This document shows, one piece after another, positions 7,734 to 17,091 of a DNA stretch of 34,290 nt (position 1 is the first letter of the stretch; each line of letters starts with the position of its first letter). This DNA is from Sulfuritalea sp. (lineage in GTDB: Bacteria; Pseudomonadota; Gammaproteobacteria; Burkholderiales; Rhodocyclaceae). The position numbers were made by a program, and so were the translations under genes. The stretch spans positions 1-34,290 of the forward strand of contig JAIPCS010000008.1 of the NCBI GenBank assembly GCA_021738105.1, written 5' to 3'. The notes beneath the pieces are model-generated. The model worked only from the letters and a program-made list of their open reading frames with translations, was not told the DNA's origin and did no database searches.

Positions 7734-7739
7734 TATATT
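7734..7739 (+). promoter_or_regulatory. Candidate -10 element for the bacteriohemerythrin gene
   Basis: TATATT is followed by about 76 bases of leader before the start codon at 7816. No good -35 hexamer lies 17 bases upstream, which would suit an activator-dependent promoter using the FNR-like box at 7699-7712. Confidence 0.35.
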
Positions 7740-7815
7740 GCACCCTTTAGGTAGTCGGCGGCGATGGTTTTGTGCGTCATTCGCTCAGGTTTGCCGTATT
7801 TGACAGGAGTTCGAT

Positions 7816-8232
7816 ATGAGCCTTGTGTGGCGAGAACAGCTAAGCGTTGGAAATGACTTGATCGACTCAGATCACAAGCATCTCATTGATATTATCAATC
7901 AGGTTGAAGAATGTATGAAGACAAGGAGTCGAGACGGGCTGGGCAGTGCGTTCGACCGACTCTCCCGCTATTCGAAAACACATTTCGCTGCGGAAGAAAA
8001 AATTGCCAAAAGCGTGGGATACAAGAATGCATCGAGCTTGCACGACTCGCACGAGGCTTTGCTTGCAAGACTTGACCAGCTTCACCAGGAAATCGAGGAC
8101 GATTGGACTGATCCCTCAATGGAGCATTTCACTGAGTTGCTGCGAAGCTGGCTGATCGATCACGTCATAAAGGAAGATCTTCTGATGAAGCCCGCACTGA
8201 CAAAACGATCGCCACTTTTTGATCCAAGATGA
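7816..8232 (+). CDS. Bacteriohemerythrin (single-domain hemerythrin)
   Basis: This 138-residue four-helix-bundle protein should hold a non-heme di-iron site that binds O2. Ligand-type residues are visible: His20 in DSDHKH, His56 and Glu60 in HFAAEE, His79, and His114 with Asp119 in HVIKED. The third-helix motif is unusual: the family normally has H-x3-H, but here the histidines are 76 and 79 (H-x2-H), with Leu75 where the first ligand is expected. The start is ATG 7816 with AGGAG six bases upstream. The protein probably serves as cytoplasmic oxygen storage, sensing or delivery. It stands alone, with an FNR-like box in its promoter region. Confidence 0.92.
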   Translation: MSLVWREQLSVGNDLIDSDHKHLIDIINQVEECMKTRSRDGLGSAFDRLSRYSKTHFAAEEKIAKSVGYKNASSLHDSHEALLARLDQLHQEIEDDWTDPSMEHFTELLRSWLIDHVIKEDLLMKPALTKRSPLFDPR

Positions 8233-8303
8233 CTTGGATTGAAAGTCAGGATCCCCGATATTCTAAGCCGGATGCGGGTATGGCTAAATCAATCGCTGAC
8301 CCG

Positions 8304-8322
8304 CGCGCGAGCTATTCGCGCG
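8304..8322. terminator. Short GC hairpin between convergent genes
   Basis: CGCGCGA at 8304-8310 pairs with TCGCGCG at 8316-8322 around a five-base loop. It lies in the gap between the hemerythrin gene and the convergent ankyrin gene. No T-run follows on either strand, so it is at best a weak or Rho-assisted terminator. Confidence 0.35.
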
Positions 8323-8358
8323 TATCTTGGCAGCATTAATGCTTGTGGAGGAGGAACG

Positions 8359-9069
8359 CTAAGCAACTATCGCTGATTCGCCCGGCGACGGGTTATCCAG
8401 GTGTTTGGCGGATTCGGCGATTTGCACTTCCTCAACCCGTCTGAGATATTCACTGACAGACGGGAAATTGTGTGCCAGAGCGACATCCGAAGCTTTGCCT
8501 GTCGGGCCGGCGATCAGCGGTGATGCTCCACGCTTGATGAGCATCTGGACGACCTTGAAATTCCCGCGCTGCGCGGCACGCATCAGCGGTGTCATGCCGG
8601 AAACGTCCACGGTATCGAGGTCGAAATCCATGGAAAGCACGGTTTTGACATAGGAATCATTGCCCCGATCAATGGCATTGAGCAGGACCTGTGTTGCCTC
8701 AGGGTTCTGTTTGCGCTTTTTGTGTTCCAGTCCAGACGGCATCAATTTGGCACCATAATTCATCAGTGACAGGACAACCATGGCAATAAGTGCCATCAGC
8801 ATCGGCCCCTGGCTGATGTGCAGGCTATCCGCCCATTGTTCAGGCAAATTGGCACCCACTGCCAGCAGGGTATAGAGCAGGAAAAAAAAGAAGCGCACAT
8901 ACAGAAACAGCGCCAACACCACCATCAATCCCAATACCGCCATGACCAGACCAGTCTCTATGCCGATGCTGGCCAGCAATTCACCCGGGAGATTGGCAAC
9001 CAGAGCCATCATGCCGACAAGCCCAAGCAAGGCCCATTCCCTGATTTGCTTTTGTCTAACGATGTCCAT
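8359..9069 (-). CDS. Membrane-anchored ankyrin-repeat protein
   Basis: This 236-residue protein has an N-terminal membrane region of about three hydrophobic segments (roughly residues 12-32, 38-72 and 88-106), then a basic linker (HKKRKQ) and a C-terminal domain from about 120 with two or so ankyrin repeats (GMTPLMRAAQRGNFKVVQML is the clearest). Ankyrin repeats bind partner proteins, and the basic linker suggests that this domain faces the cytoplasm. The start is ATG 9069 with only a weak AGAG upstream. It is divergent from ppdK across a 288-base gap. The partner and role are unknown. A second, unrelated ankyrin protein lies at 18902-19531. Confidence 0.8.
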   Translation of the reverse strand: MDIVRQKQIREWALLGLVGMMALVANLPGELLASIGIETGLVMAVLGLMVVLALFLYVRFFFFLLYTLLAVGANLPEQWADSLHISQGPMLMALIAMVVLSLMNYGAKLMPSGLEHKKRKQNPEATQVLLNAIDRGNDSYVKTVLSMDFDLDTVDVSGMTPLMRAAQRGNFKVVQMLIKRGASPLIAGPTGKASDVALAHNFPSVSEYLRRVEEVQIAESAKHLDNPSPGESAIVA

Positions 9070-9357
9070 GGCGATCTCTGGTAAAGGGTGTCTGAGTTGA
9101 AAAATGAAGCGCAGAAACGGGTCGATAAAATAGAATATAGGAGATTCGCATTCTCAATCAACGTGAATGCTTTGCGAACGGTGAAGTGTCATTCGTCATT
9201 CGCCGAACTGCGATTAATTTACCGCATCTTGCGTGTTGATGGAATTCCCTTATCGAGAAGTCAATGGTTTTCATTAAAAACCACGCCGCAAGAATCGATT
9301 GAGTGGCAATATTTGTGCATAGCGTCAATTTAACGGATTTACACTGGGGAGATAGTA
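9070..9357. other. AT-rich divergent intergenic region upstream of ppdK
   Basis: This gap of 288 bases separates the ankyrin gene from ppdK and should hold both promoters. It is visibly more AT-rich than the flanking genes. A frame of about 80 codons is open on the plus strand (9088-9333), but it has no ribosome binding site and an unconvincing composition. I see no clear hairpin or recognisable operator. Confidence 0.5.
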
Positions 9358-12153
9358 ATGAAGAGTAAATGGGTATTCGCCTTCGAAGAGGGCGATGGCA
9401 AGAACAAGATGCTGCTGGGAGGCAAGGGGGCCAACCTGTGCGAAATGACGCAAATTGGTCTGAATGTCCCTCCGGGATTCGTCATTACTACGGATGCCTG
9501 TTTGGCTTTTCTTGAAAAAGACAAATTGCCGGAAGGAGCGATGGACGAAACACTCGCTCATATGAAAGCGCTGGAAAAAAAGACCGGAAAGACATTCGGC
9601 GGCGCTGAAAATCCACTATTGGTGTCGGTTCGCTCCGGCTCGGCCATGTCGATGCCAGGAATGATGGACACCATTCTCAATCTGGGACTCAATTCCACCA
9701 CCCTGAAGGGTTTGATTGCACTGACGGGAAATGCGCGTTTCGGGTATGACGCCTGGCGGCGATTCATTCAGCTTTTCGGCAAAATTGCATTGGGGGTCGC
9801 GGACGAGCATTTTGACTCGGCAATGGCGAAGATCAAGGCCCGCTATGGCGCTCGACAGGATGTCGATCTCAAGGCAGAACATTTGGCGGAGTTGGCCGAT
9901 GAATTTCTGGCCATTGTCAAACGTCATACAGGCAAGGACTTCCCCGAGGATCCCTATAAACAACTGGAGATATCCATCGGCGCGGTTTTCCGTTCCTGGA
10001 ACGGCAAGCGAGCGATTGATTATCGTCGGCAGTTCAAGATCACCAAAGCCATGGCCAGTGGTACCGCGGTGAATATCGTCACCATGGTATTCGGCAACAT
10101 GGGCTCTGATTCAGGTACCGGTGTCGGGTTTACCCGCAATCCTGGCACTGGCGAAAACATCATCTATGGTGAGTACCTGACTGACGCCCAGGGCGAAGAC
10201 GTAGTAGCGGGTATTCGCACGCCGAAGCCGATCGCCGAAATGGAAAAGGAAATGCCGGAAATTTTCCGGCAGTTGCAGGAATTGCATTCCCGGCTCGAAG
10301 GGCACTATGCGGAGGTTCAGGATTTCGAATTCACCATCGAAAAAGGCCAGCTCTACTGCCTGCAGACGCGCAACGGCAAGATGAATGCGCGCGCGATGTT
10401 GCGCACTTCGGTGGAAATGCATCACGAAGGACTGATCTCCCGCGAAAAAGCCCTGATGCGAATTGATCCGACCTTGCTCGAGCAAATGCTGGCCCCGCAG
10501 CTGGTCGAAAATTTCAAAGGCAAGCCTCTGGCGACCGGCCTGCCGGCATCCCCGGGCGCCGCCTCGGGCAAGATCGTGTTCGACGCAGACACTGCGGAGG
10601 AACGAGGAAGTGCAGGCGAGCGCATCATCCTGGTTCGCGAGGAAACCAAGCCCGAAGACATCCACGGCTTCTTCAAGGCGCAGGGCATTCTAACCAGTCG
10701 TGGTGGCAAGACGTCCCATGCCGCCGTGGTAGCGCGCGGCATGGGCAAGCCCTGCGTTTCCGGTTGTGAAGCGATCGTTATCGACGATATTGCCCGTCGC
10801 GCCATCATCGGCGAAACAACCTTGCATGAAGGCGATGTCATCACCATCGACGGCAGCAGTGGCAAGGTTTACGCCGGAGATGTTCCTACGGTCGAAGCGG
10901 TGTTTTCGGAAGATATGGAAATCTTGCTGAAATGGGCCGACGATGTGGCCCAGCTCAAAGTGATGGCCAATGCCGATACACCCGACGACGCCACGCGAGC
11001 GCGGCGCTTTGGTGCCATGGGCATCGGCCTGTGCCGCACGGAGCGCATGTTCAACAGCTCGGATCGTCTGCCTATCGTTCAGGAAATGATTCTTGCCGAA
11101 TCCACCGAGGAACGTCAGGCAGCTCTGGATCGCCTGCTGCCAATTCAGCGTGCCGACTTCAAGGGCATCTTCAAGGCCATGAAGGGCCTGCCGGTCACCG
11201 TACGCCTGCTCGACCCGCCAATGCATGAATTTTTACCGACGGCGGCGCAACTCGAACTGGAAATCGCCCACCTGCATCACATGCGAGATTCCATCAAGGC
11301 GCTGGAAGAACTCCCGGAAACCCTCAAGCTGCTCAGCCCCCGGCTATACCAACAATACTCCGACGGCTTGAGCAAGCTATCGGTGGGCATGAAGGAATTC
11401 AAGGACGGCCACCTCGAGGTCGATGCGATCCACAAGAAGGAAACCGTTCTCAAGAAGGTTCGAGCCCTGTCCGAAGTCAATCCCATGCTTGGCCATCGCG
11501 GCGTACGTCTGGGCATCACCTATCCCGAGATCTACATGATGCAGATTCAGGCGATCCTGGAAGCCGCTGCCTTGTGCGCCAAGGAAGGAACTGAAGTCCA
11601 TCCCGAAATCATGGTGCCCCAGGTGGCGACGGTCGAGGAATTACGCCGTATTCACAGCTACGTGCAGCGTCTGCACAAGGTCGTTGAACTGACCCATGGC
11701 ATCAAGGTCGACGTCAAGTTCGGCAGCATGCTCGAAGTGGTGCGCGCCTGCCTGCGCGCCGGTCGCATGGCGGAAGACGCCGAATTCTTCTCCTTCGGCA
11801 CCAACGACCTGACGCAAGCGACGTTCTCCTTCAGTCGCGAAGATGCCGAGAACAAATTTCTGCCAGCCTATGTCGAAGCGGGAATTCTTCAGGACAATCC
11901 CTTCGAGGTCCTCGACCAGAAAGGCGTTGGCGAACTGATGAAGCTTGCTGTCAGTGAAGGGCGCAAGACGAAGCCGGACCTGAAAGTCGGCATTTGCGGC
12001 GAGCACGGCGGCCATCCCGGCTCGATCCAGTTTTGTCACAGCATCGGTCTGACTTATGTTTCGTGTTCGGGACCGCGGGTGCCGATTGCGCGACTGGCGG
12101 CGGCGCAGGCAAAGCTGATCGAGACAAGCGAGGCTGTTGGCAAAAACGCCTGA
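9358..12153 (+). CDS. ppdK: Pyruvate, phosphate dikinase
   Basis: This 931-residue enzyme interconverts pyruvate + ATP + Pi and phosphoenolpyruvate + AMP + PPi. The N-terminal ATP-grasp domain begins with LGGKGANLCEM and continues to about residue 340. The swivelling phosphohistidine domain holds His454 in GGKTSHAAVVARGMGKP. The C-terminal TIM barrel contains FGTNDLTQ and the catalytic Cys880 in GICGEHGG. The start is ATG 9358 with GGGGAG six bases upstream. Compared with the roughly 875-residue clostridial and plant enzymes, about 50 extra helical residues lie between HEFLP (near 624) and NPMLGHRG (near 708). The usual PRA-containing motif reads GSMLEVVRACL, with the proline replaced. No PpdK regulatory (DUF299) gene is in the window. 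It is probably cotranscribed with tadA 42 bases downstream. Confidence 0.95.
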   Translation: MKSKWVFAFEEGDGKNKMLLGGKGANLCEMTQIGLNVPPGFVITTDACLAFLEKDKLPEGAMDETLAHMKALEKKTGKTFGGAENPLLVSVRSGSAMSMPGMMDTILNLGLNSTTLKGLIALTGNARFGYDAWRRFIQLFGKIALGVADEHFDSAMAKIKARYGARQDVDLKAEHLAELADEFLAIVKRHTGKDFPEDPYKQLEISIGAVFRSWNGKRAIDYRRQFKITKAMASGTAVNIVTMVFGNMGSDSGTGVGFTRNPGTGENIIYGEYLTDAQGEDVVAGIRTPKPIAEMEKEMPEIFRQLQELHSRLEGHYAEVQDFEFTIEKGQLYCLQTRNGKMNARAMLRTSVEMHHEGLISREKALMRIDPTLLEQMLAPQLVENFKGKPLATGLPASPGAASGKIVFDADTAEERGSAGERIILVREETKPEDIHGFFKAQGILTSRGGKTSHAAVVARGMGKPCVSGCEAIVIDDIARRAIIGETTLHEGDVITIDGSSGKVYAGDVPTVEAVFSEDMEILLKWADDVAQLKVMANADTPDDATRARRFGAMGIGLCRTERMFNSSDRLPIVQEMILAESTEERQAALDRLLPIQRADFKGIFKAMKGLPVTVRLLDPPMHEFLPTAAQLELEIAHLHHMRDSIKALEELPETLKLLSPRLYQQYSDGLSKLSVGMKEFKDGHLEVDAIHKKETVLKKVRALSEVNPMLGHRGVRLGITYPEIYMMQIQAILEAAALCAKEGTEVHPEIMVPQVATVEELRRIHSYVQRLHKVVELTHGIKVDVKFGSMLEVVRACLRAGRMAEDAEFFSFGTNDLTQATFSFSREDAENKFLPAYVEAGILQDNPFEVLDQKGVGELMKLAVSEGRKTKPDLKVGICGEHGGHPGSIQFCHSIGLTYVSCSGPRVPIARLAAAQAKLIETSEAVGKNA

Positions 12154-12660
<507 letters not shown>

Positions 12661-12673
12661 ATCGAAGATACGC

Positions 12674-13573
12674 ATGCGCATCCGCATCAGTCTGCCGCAA
12701 CAAACCCTGGAACTTCACAACGATCACGGTGACCTGCTGCAGCGCTACCTTGTATCGACCGCCAGAAACGGAGCAGGCGAACGAAATGGCAGTTTCTGCA
12801 CGCCGCGTGGCCGGCACATCGTGCGCGCAAAAGTCGGCGCTGGTGAGACGGCGAATACCGTCTTCGTGCGCCGGCGACCAACGGGTGAAGTGTGGACCCC
12901 GCAGCTCGCGGCGCAATTTCCCGGTCGCGACTGGATCCTGACGCGAATTCTATGGCTGTCGGGTACCGAGCCGGGCCGCAACCGGCTGGGTGAGTTCGAC
13001 ACCATGCGCCGATACATCTATCTGCATGGCTCGCCGGATGCGGTTGCCATGGGCTCCCCCGGCTCGATCGGTTGCGTGCGCATGAGAAACGAGGACATCA
13101 TCGAATTGTTTGACCGGGTTCCGCTGTATGTTCCGGTCGATATTGTTGAATTCGGGGTTTCTGCCGGGCCATGGGGCGAGATTGCCGATGCCGCGCGTCG
13201 GGTGCGCGATGACGTGTTTGTCAAAGAGCAGAACGTCCCGGTTGAGCTTGAACATGATGAAAACGATGCTGTCAGCCATCACGTGCTCGCCAGGGATGCT
13301 GGCGGCAATCCTGTCGGCACCGGACGATTGTTGCCCGACGGACATATTGGTCGCATGGCCGTGCTGGCCGGGCAGCGGGGAGCGGGGGTGGGCCGCGCTC
13401 TACTCGAGCGATTACTCGAAGAAGCTCGGCGCTTGGGCAAGAATCATTTGGCCTTGAATGCACAATCCCGGGTGTGCGGCTTTTATCGGCGTTTCGGCTT
13501 CGTCGAGCACGGCCCCGAGTTCATGGAAGCGGGCATCGCCCATCAGACCATGGTGCGCGATATCCAGTCCTAG
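12674..13573 (+). CDS. L,D-transpeptidase (YkuD) fused to a GNAT N-acetyltransferase
   Basis: This 299-residue protein has two domains that are usually separate. Residues 1-155 are a YkuD/ErfK-type L,D-transpeptidase fold, with His118 in YLHGSP and the catalytic Cys134 and Arg136 in SIGCVRM. Residues from about 163 to 295 are a GNAT acetyltransferase: ARRVRDDVFVKEQNVP, the GTGRLLPDGHIGRMAVL core, the acetyl-CoA loop GQRGAGVGRALL near 233-245, and the FYRRFGF motif. The frame runs through the junction with no stop or ribosome binding site. The chosen ATG 12674 matches the usual start of the transpeptidase family; an upstream in-frame start overlaps tadA. There is no signal peptide, which is odd for an enzyme acting on periplasmic peptidoglycan; the family may act on cytoplasmic substrates or may not be a true cross-linker. 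Confidence 0.88.
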   Translation: MRIRISLPQQTLELHNDHGDLLQRYLVSTARNGAGERNGSFCTPRGRHIVRAKVGAGETANTVFVRRRPTGEVWTPQLAAQFPGRDWILTRILWLSGTEPGRNRLGEFDTMRRYIYLHGSPDAVAMGSPGSIGCVRMRNEDIIELFDRVPLYVPVDIVEFGVSAGPWGEIADAARRVRDDVFVKEQNVPVELEHDENDAVSHHVLARDAGGNPVGTGRLLPDGHIGRMAVLAGQRGAGVGRALLERLLEEARRLGKNHLALNAQSRVCGFYRRFGFVEHGPEFMEAGIAHQTMVRDIQS

Positions 13574-13594
13574 CATGGCGCGCACAGATCGCAC

Positions 13595-14356
13595 CTACTG
13601 CATCGGGAAGCGATAACGAAGCCGTTGGCCCCGCTGTGTGCCCGCCAGCCAGGTCTGTTCGTCGAAGCTGATCCAGCCGTCGTTGCCGACGCACAATACA
13701 GTGGAGCTGCGCGTGCCGTAGTCGGGTGACCGAACAAACGCGGATGACAGCAAACGCTCCCAGTCGAGCGGAACCCCAGTCTGTGGGAGATGCTCATCGG
13801 GATGGATTCCGTCATCCTGCAACAACTCGAACAAGGCCTGATCGTGCGGCAGACGGTCGAGCGCCAACGCCAATGCCGTCTTGCCAGCCCCGACTTTTGG
13901 CCAGGGCGTGTCAAGCAGGTGATTCGAGACGCCGTACACACCTGGGGCGAGCGATCGCGCCTCGCCGCTCATATTCGACGACCACCACAAGGATTCGCCA
14001 TCGCCGACCAGCAGGTTGTAGCCATTGCGCGCCTGCCCAGTAGCGGCGGTTTGCTGGAGATAGTCTGCGGGCGATTCACCACCGGCAAGAAAATCCGCCA
14101 CCAGGCTACCGCGGGAAGGCGCGCCGCTTTTGTTTTGCGCCGGATCGCGGAAATTGGTCAAGGCGGCAAAGCGCCCGTTGCGCGTTGCGCCCATCCAGGT
14201 ACCGCCCGCCTCCAGATCGCGCCCGGCCAGCAACTGCGGGGTATCGTTCCAGAACTCGGCGGGGGCAGTCGGTCGGGCGAAAAATTCGTCGCGATTGGCT
14301 GCGACCACCAGCGGATAGTCAGTATGGACCCGCCAGGCGACCAGAATCAGGCACAT
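13595..14356 (-). CDS. NRDE-family (TANGO2-like) protein
   Basis: This 253-residue protein starts MCLILVAW, so Cys2 becomes N-terminal after methionine removal, as in Ntn-hydrolase folds. The name-giving motif AANRDEFFARP follows near residues 19-29, and further family blocks are AGRDLEAGGTWMG, LTNFRDP and SRGSLV. The eukaryotic homologue TANGO2 is linked to heme and lipid handling; no bacterial reaction is established. It lies eight bases after ygfZ on the same strand, so the two are probably cotranscribed. It converges on the transpeptidase fusion gene with a 21-base gap. Confidence 0.9.
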   Translation of the reverse strand: MCLILVAWRVHTDYPLVVAANRDEFFARPTAPAEFWNDTPQLLAGRDLEAGGTWMGATRNGRFAALTNFRDPAQNKSGAPSRGSLVADFLAGGESPADYLQQTAATGQARNGYNLLVGDGESLWWSSNMSGEARSLAPGVYGVSNHLLDTPWPKVGAGKTALALALDRLPHDQALFELLQDDGIHPDEHLPQTGVPLDWERLLSSAFVRSPDYGTRSSTVLCVGNDGWISFDEQTWLAGTQRGQRLRYRFPMQ

Positions 14357-14364
14357 CCCGGACG

Positions 14365-15396
14365 TCAGTCGATCGAATAGGGCAGGGGTAGAAACTCCAG
14401 TCGTTCGCCATCAACCGCGCCAACATGCACTTCACCGGCCTCCACGGCACCGATCTGGACGCAGACCAGACACTCGAAGTTGCCGGACGGGGAGGGCGCC
14501 ACACTCACGATGGCGCCGCAATGCTGGTCACCGGTTTCCGGCGCATAGACATGGGTTCCCGGGATTGCTTCGCTGGCAAGGCCGGCGCGATAGGTGCGCC
14601 GTTTGACCTTGCCCAGATATTGAGTGCGGGCGACAATTTCCTGCCCCGGATAGCAGCCTTTGCTGAAACTCACGCCGGCCACCGCCGGCAATTCCATATT
14701 CAGCATTTGCGGCACAAACGCTTCCTGAGTCGCCGCGACCACGTTCGGCTGCCCGGCAGCGATTTCCAGCCAGTGCCATGCCGCCAGCCCGACGGGTTTT
14801 GCCGAGGACGTGAGCTGCTGCCAACATGAGCTGACGGCTGTCGCCTCAAGTGCAAGCAAGTAGCGCGTATCGTCGAGCCGGATTGCCTGACCGCCGTCTA
14901 TCGCAAGGACACCGAAGCGCGGCAGATTCACTGCCGCCTCGCCACCCGGCAGCTTTCCTGCCTGAATCACATTCGCGGGAGCCGAAATGCCGAGCAAAGC
15001 CCGCTCCTCGGTGGCATCGCTGAGCTTGACCTTGGAACGCAGCACGTACATCGAAAGCTTCTTCAATATTGCCGGCAGGATCTCGCGCGGCAGCATCAGC
15101 AGAAAATCATCAGCTTCCCGCCAGACCAGAAACAAGGCCAGCAGTCGCCCCTTTGGCGTACACAGTCCGGCAAAGCGTGCGCCATTCGGCGGAATGCCCT
15201 TGATGTCGTTGGTCAGCAAGTTGTGAAGAAAGACCGCGGTGTCCTCACCACTGGCACGAATGACACCCTGGTCGCACAGCGGCGCAATCACGGCGCCGTC
15301 GCGAGCGTCGTGCAGCTCGGCTGCTGCATTGGCAAAGTGGCTGCGATCCTCCGTCAGCCCTTGGCTGACAAGCGATGAAATCCATTCCTGAGTCAT
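14365..15396 (-). CDS. ygfZ: Folate-binding YgfZ/GcvT-like iron-sulfur cluster repair protein
   Basis: This 343-residue protein belongs to the YgfZ (IBA57-related) family, which uses a folate to support assembly or repair of [4Fe-4S] enzymes such as MiaB. The diagnostic KGCYPGQE motif is present in the second half, followed by IVARTQYLGKVKRR. The N-terminal part has the GcvT-like fold (GVIRASGEDTAVFLHNLLTND). The start is ATG 15396. It is divergent from mltG across an 87-base gap, a neighbourhood seen in many beta-proteobacteria. Its stop lies eight bases before the NRDE-family gene. Confidence 0.93.
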   Translation of the reverse strand: MTQEWISSLVSQGLTEDRSHFANAAAELHDARDGAVIAPLCDQGVIRASGEDTAVFLHNLLTNDIKGIPPNGARFAGLCTPKGRLLALFLVWREADDFLLMLPREILPAILKKLSMYVLRSKVKLSDATEERALLGISAPANVIQAGKLPGGEAAVNLPRFGVLAIDGGQAIRLDDTRYLLALEATAVSSCWQQLTSSAKPVGLAAWHWLEIAAGQPNVVAATQEAFVPQMLNMELPAVAGVSFSKGCYPGQEIVARTQYLGKVKRRTYRAGLASEAIPGTHVYAPETGDQHCGAIVSVAPSPSGNFECLVCVQIGAVEAGEVHVGAVDGERLEFLPLPYSID

Positions 15397-15483
15397 GAAA
15401 AACGTCCGGGTAGATGAAAGGGGGGAGTGCTATTATCGCGCTAACCCTCAGATTGCGCCCCACCGGTTCATATTCAAGCCTTC

Positions 15484-16473
15484 ATGCGTACTTTCAAGAT
15501 CGTCCTGCTTCTGGTCGTCCTCGTTTTTATTGCAGCAATCGCGGGTACAAGCTGGTTTTCCGTGCGTCATTTACCGATGCGTAGCAACCCGACAATGTTC
15601 TCCATACCGGCCAAGGCAAGTCTTCGCACTGCTGCCCAGGTGATTGAGGCGGCCGGCATCGATTTGCCGGCCTGGCAGTTGGAATGGCTGGGGCGTCTCA
15701 TGAATCGTTCCGCGCGGATCAAAGCCGGCAGCTATGAGGTCGAGGACGGCTTGACGGCCCTCGGGTTGCTGGAAAAGCTGACACGCGGTGATGTCATGCA
15801 GACCGAGCTGGTACTGGTTGAGGGCAAGAGTTTCCGCCAGTGGCGTGCGACCTTGAACGCGCATCCTGACCTTGCCCACGATACGCATGCATTGACCGAT
15901 GCCGAAATTCTGGCCCAGATCGGCGCGCGGGAAAGTCACCCCGAAGGCCTGTTTTTCCCCGATACCTATCTGTTTCACAAAGGTAGCAGCGACATTGACG
16001 TACTGCGCCGCGCCTACCTCGCCATGCAGAAACGGCTCGCCGCCGTCTGGGAGCGGCGCGACAGCAGTTTGCCACTCAAAACACCTTACGAGCTGCTGAT
16101 ACTGGCGTCTATCATTGAAAAAGAAACCGGTCGGTCGGTCGATCGCCCCCAGATTGCAGCCGTATTTGTCAATCGTTTGCGGCGTGGCATGCTGCTGCAG
16201 ACCGATCCGTCGGTGATTTACGGACTGGGCGAACGCTTTGACGGCAATCTGCGCAAAATCGACCTGCAGACCGATACGCCATGGAATACCTATACCCGCG
16301 CCGGCCTGCCGCCGACCCCGATCGCCATGCCCGGGCTGGCGTCGATCCAGGCTGCCGCCAATCCGCCACCGAGTGACATGTTCTATTTTGTCGCCCGTGG
16401 CGACGGAAGCAGTGAATTTTCAAAGTCCCTGACGGCACATAATCGCGCCGTCGACAAGTACCAGAGGCGCTGA
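15484..16473 (+). CDS. mltG: Endolytic murein transglycosylase
   Basis: This 329-residue enzyme cuts nascent peptidoglycan glycan strands in the periplasm and is thought to set their length. One N-terminal membrane helix (about residues 5-23) anchors it in the inner membrane. A LysM-like region covers about 40-100. The YceG domain follows, with the catalytic Glu212 in LASIIEKETG and the conserved LLQTDPSVIYGLG and YTRAGLPPTPI motifs. The start is ATG 15484. A TATTAT element at 15431-15436 could be its -10 box. The tmk start lies six bases beyond its stop, so mltG, tmk, holB and tatD form one operon. Confidence 0.94.
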   Translation: MRTFKIVLLLVVLVFIAAIAGTSWFSVRHLPMRSNPTMFSIPAKASLRTAAQVIEAAGIDLPAWQLEWLGRLMNRSARIKAGSYEVEDGLTALGLLEKLTRGDVMQTELVLVEGKSFRQWRATLNAHPDLAHDTHALTDAEILAQIGARESHPEGLFFPDTYLFHKGSSDIDVLRRAYLAMQKRLAAVWERRDSSLPLKTPYELLILASIIEKETGRSVDRPQIAAVFVNRLRRGMLLQTDPSVIYGLGERFDGNLRKIDLQTDTPWNTYTRAGLPPTPIAMPGLASIQAAANPPPSDMFYFVARGDGSSEFSKSLTAHNRAVDKYQRR

Positions 16474-16479
16474 CCCTCC

Positions 16480-17091
16480 ATGAAACGTGGCCGTTTTATC
16501 AGTTTTGAAGGCATTGACGGTGCCGGGAAAAGTACCCAACACAGCTGGATGGTCGAACATCTGCGTCGACAGGGCCACGTGGTGGTGGCCACCCGCGAGC
16601 CCGGAGGCACGCCTCTAGGCGAAAAACTGCGCGCTGTGCTGCTGGCAGAGCCCATGCACCTTGAAACCGAAGCCCTGCTGATGTTCGCCGCCCGCCGCGA
16701 ACACGTGGCACAAGTGATTGAACCGGCGCTGACCAGAGGCGAATGGGTGGTTTGCGATCGCTTCGTCGACGCCTCGTTTGCCTATCAGGGAGGAGGGCGC
16801 GGCCTCGACTGGAACAAGCTTGAGACACTTTCAAGGTGGGTACTGGGCGATCTGCAACCGGACTTGACCTTCTTTTTTGACGCGCCGGTCGCCGTTGCCC
16901 AGGAGCGCCTCCGCGCCGCCAGCGGAAATCGTGATCGCTTCGAACAGGAGCAGGCGGAGTTTTTCGAGCGCGTGCGTGCCGCTTATTTGAAAATAGCGGA
17001 CGAGCACCCCACTCGAGTCCAGCGAATTGACGCCACGCAGGCGCCGGATGTGATTAATGTATTACTTGAGAAAATAATTGCAACACTTTGA
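16480..17091 (+). CDS. tmk: Thymidylate kinase
   Basis: This 203-residue kinase phosphorylates dTMP to dTDP in DNA precursor synthesis. The P-loop GIDGAGKST lies at 11-19, the DRF motif starts at Asp93 with the LID-side [12 protein letters not shown] after it, and [12 protein letters not shown] precedes the LID region around 145-155. The length is typical. It starts six bases after mltG and overlaps holB by 14 bases, so translation of the two is probably coupled. Confidence 0.95.
   Translation: MKRGRFISFEGIDGAGKSTQHSWMVEHLRRQGHVVVATREPGGTPLGEKLRAVLLAEPMHLETEALLMFAARREHVAQVIEPALTRGEWVVCDRFVDASFAYQGGGRGLDWNKLETLSRWVLGDLQPDLTFFFDAPVAVAQERLRAASGNRDRFEQEQAEFFERVRAAYLKIADEHPTRVQRIDATQAPDVINVLLEKIIATL

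Noticed and set aside
9088..9333. Possible small gene in the gap before ppdK
   Set aside because: No ribosome binding site, unconvincing composition, and it occupies the region needed for two divergent promoters.
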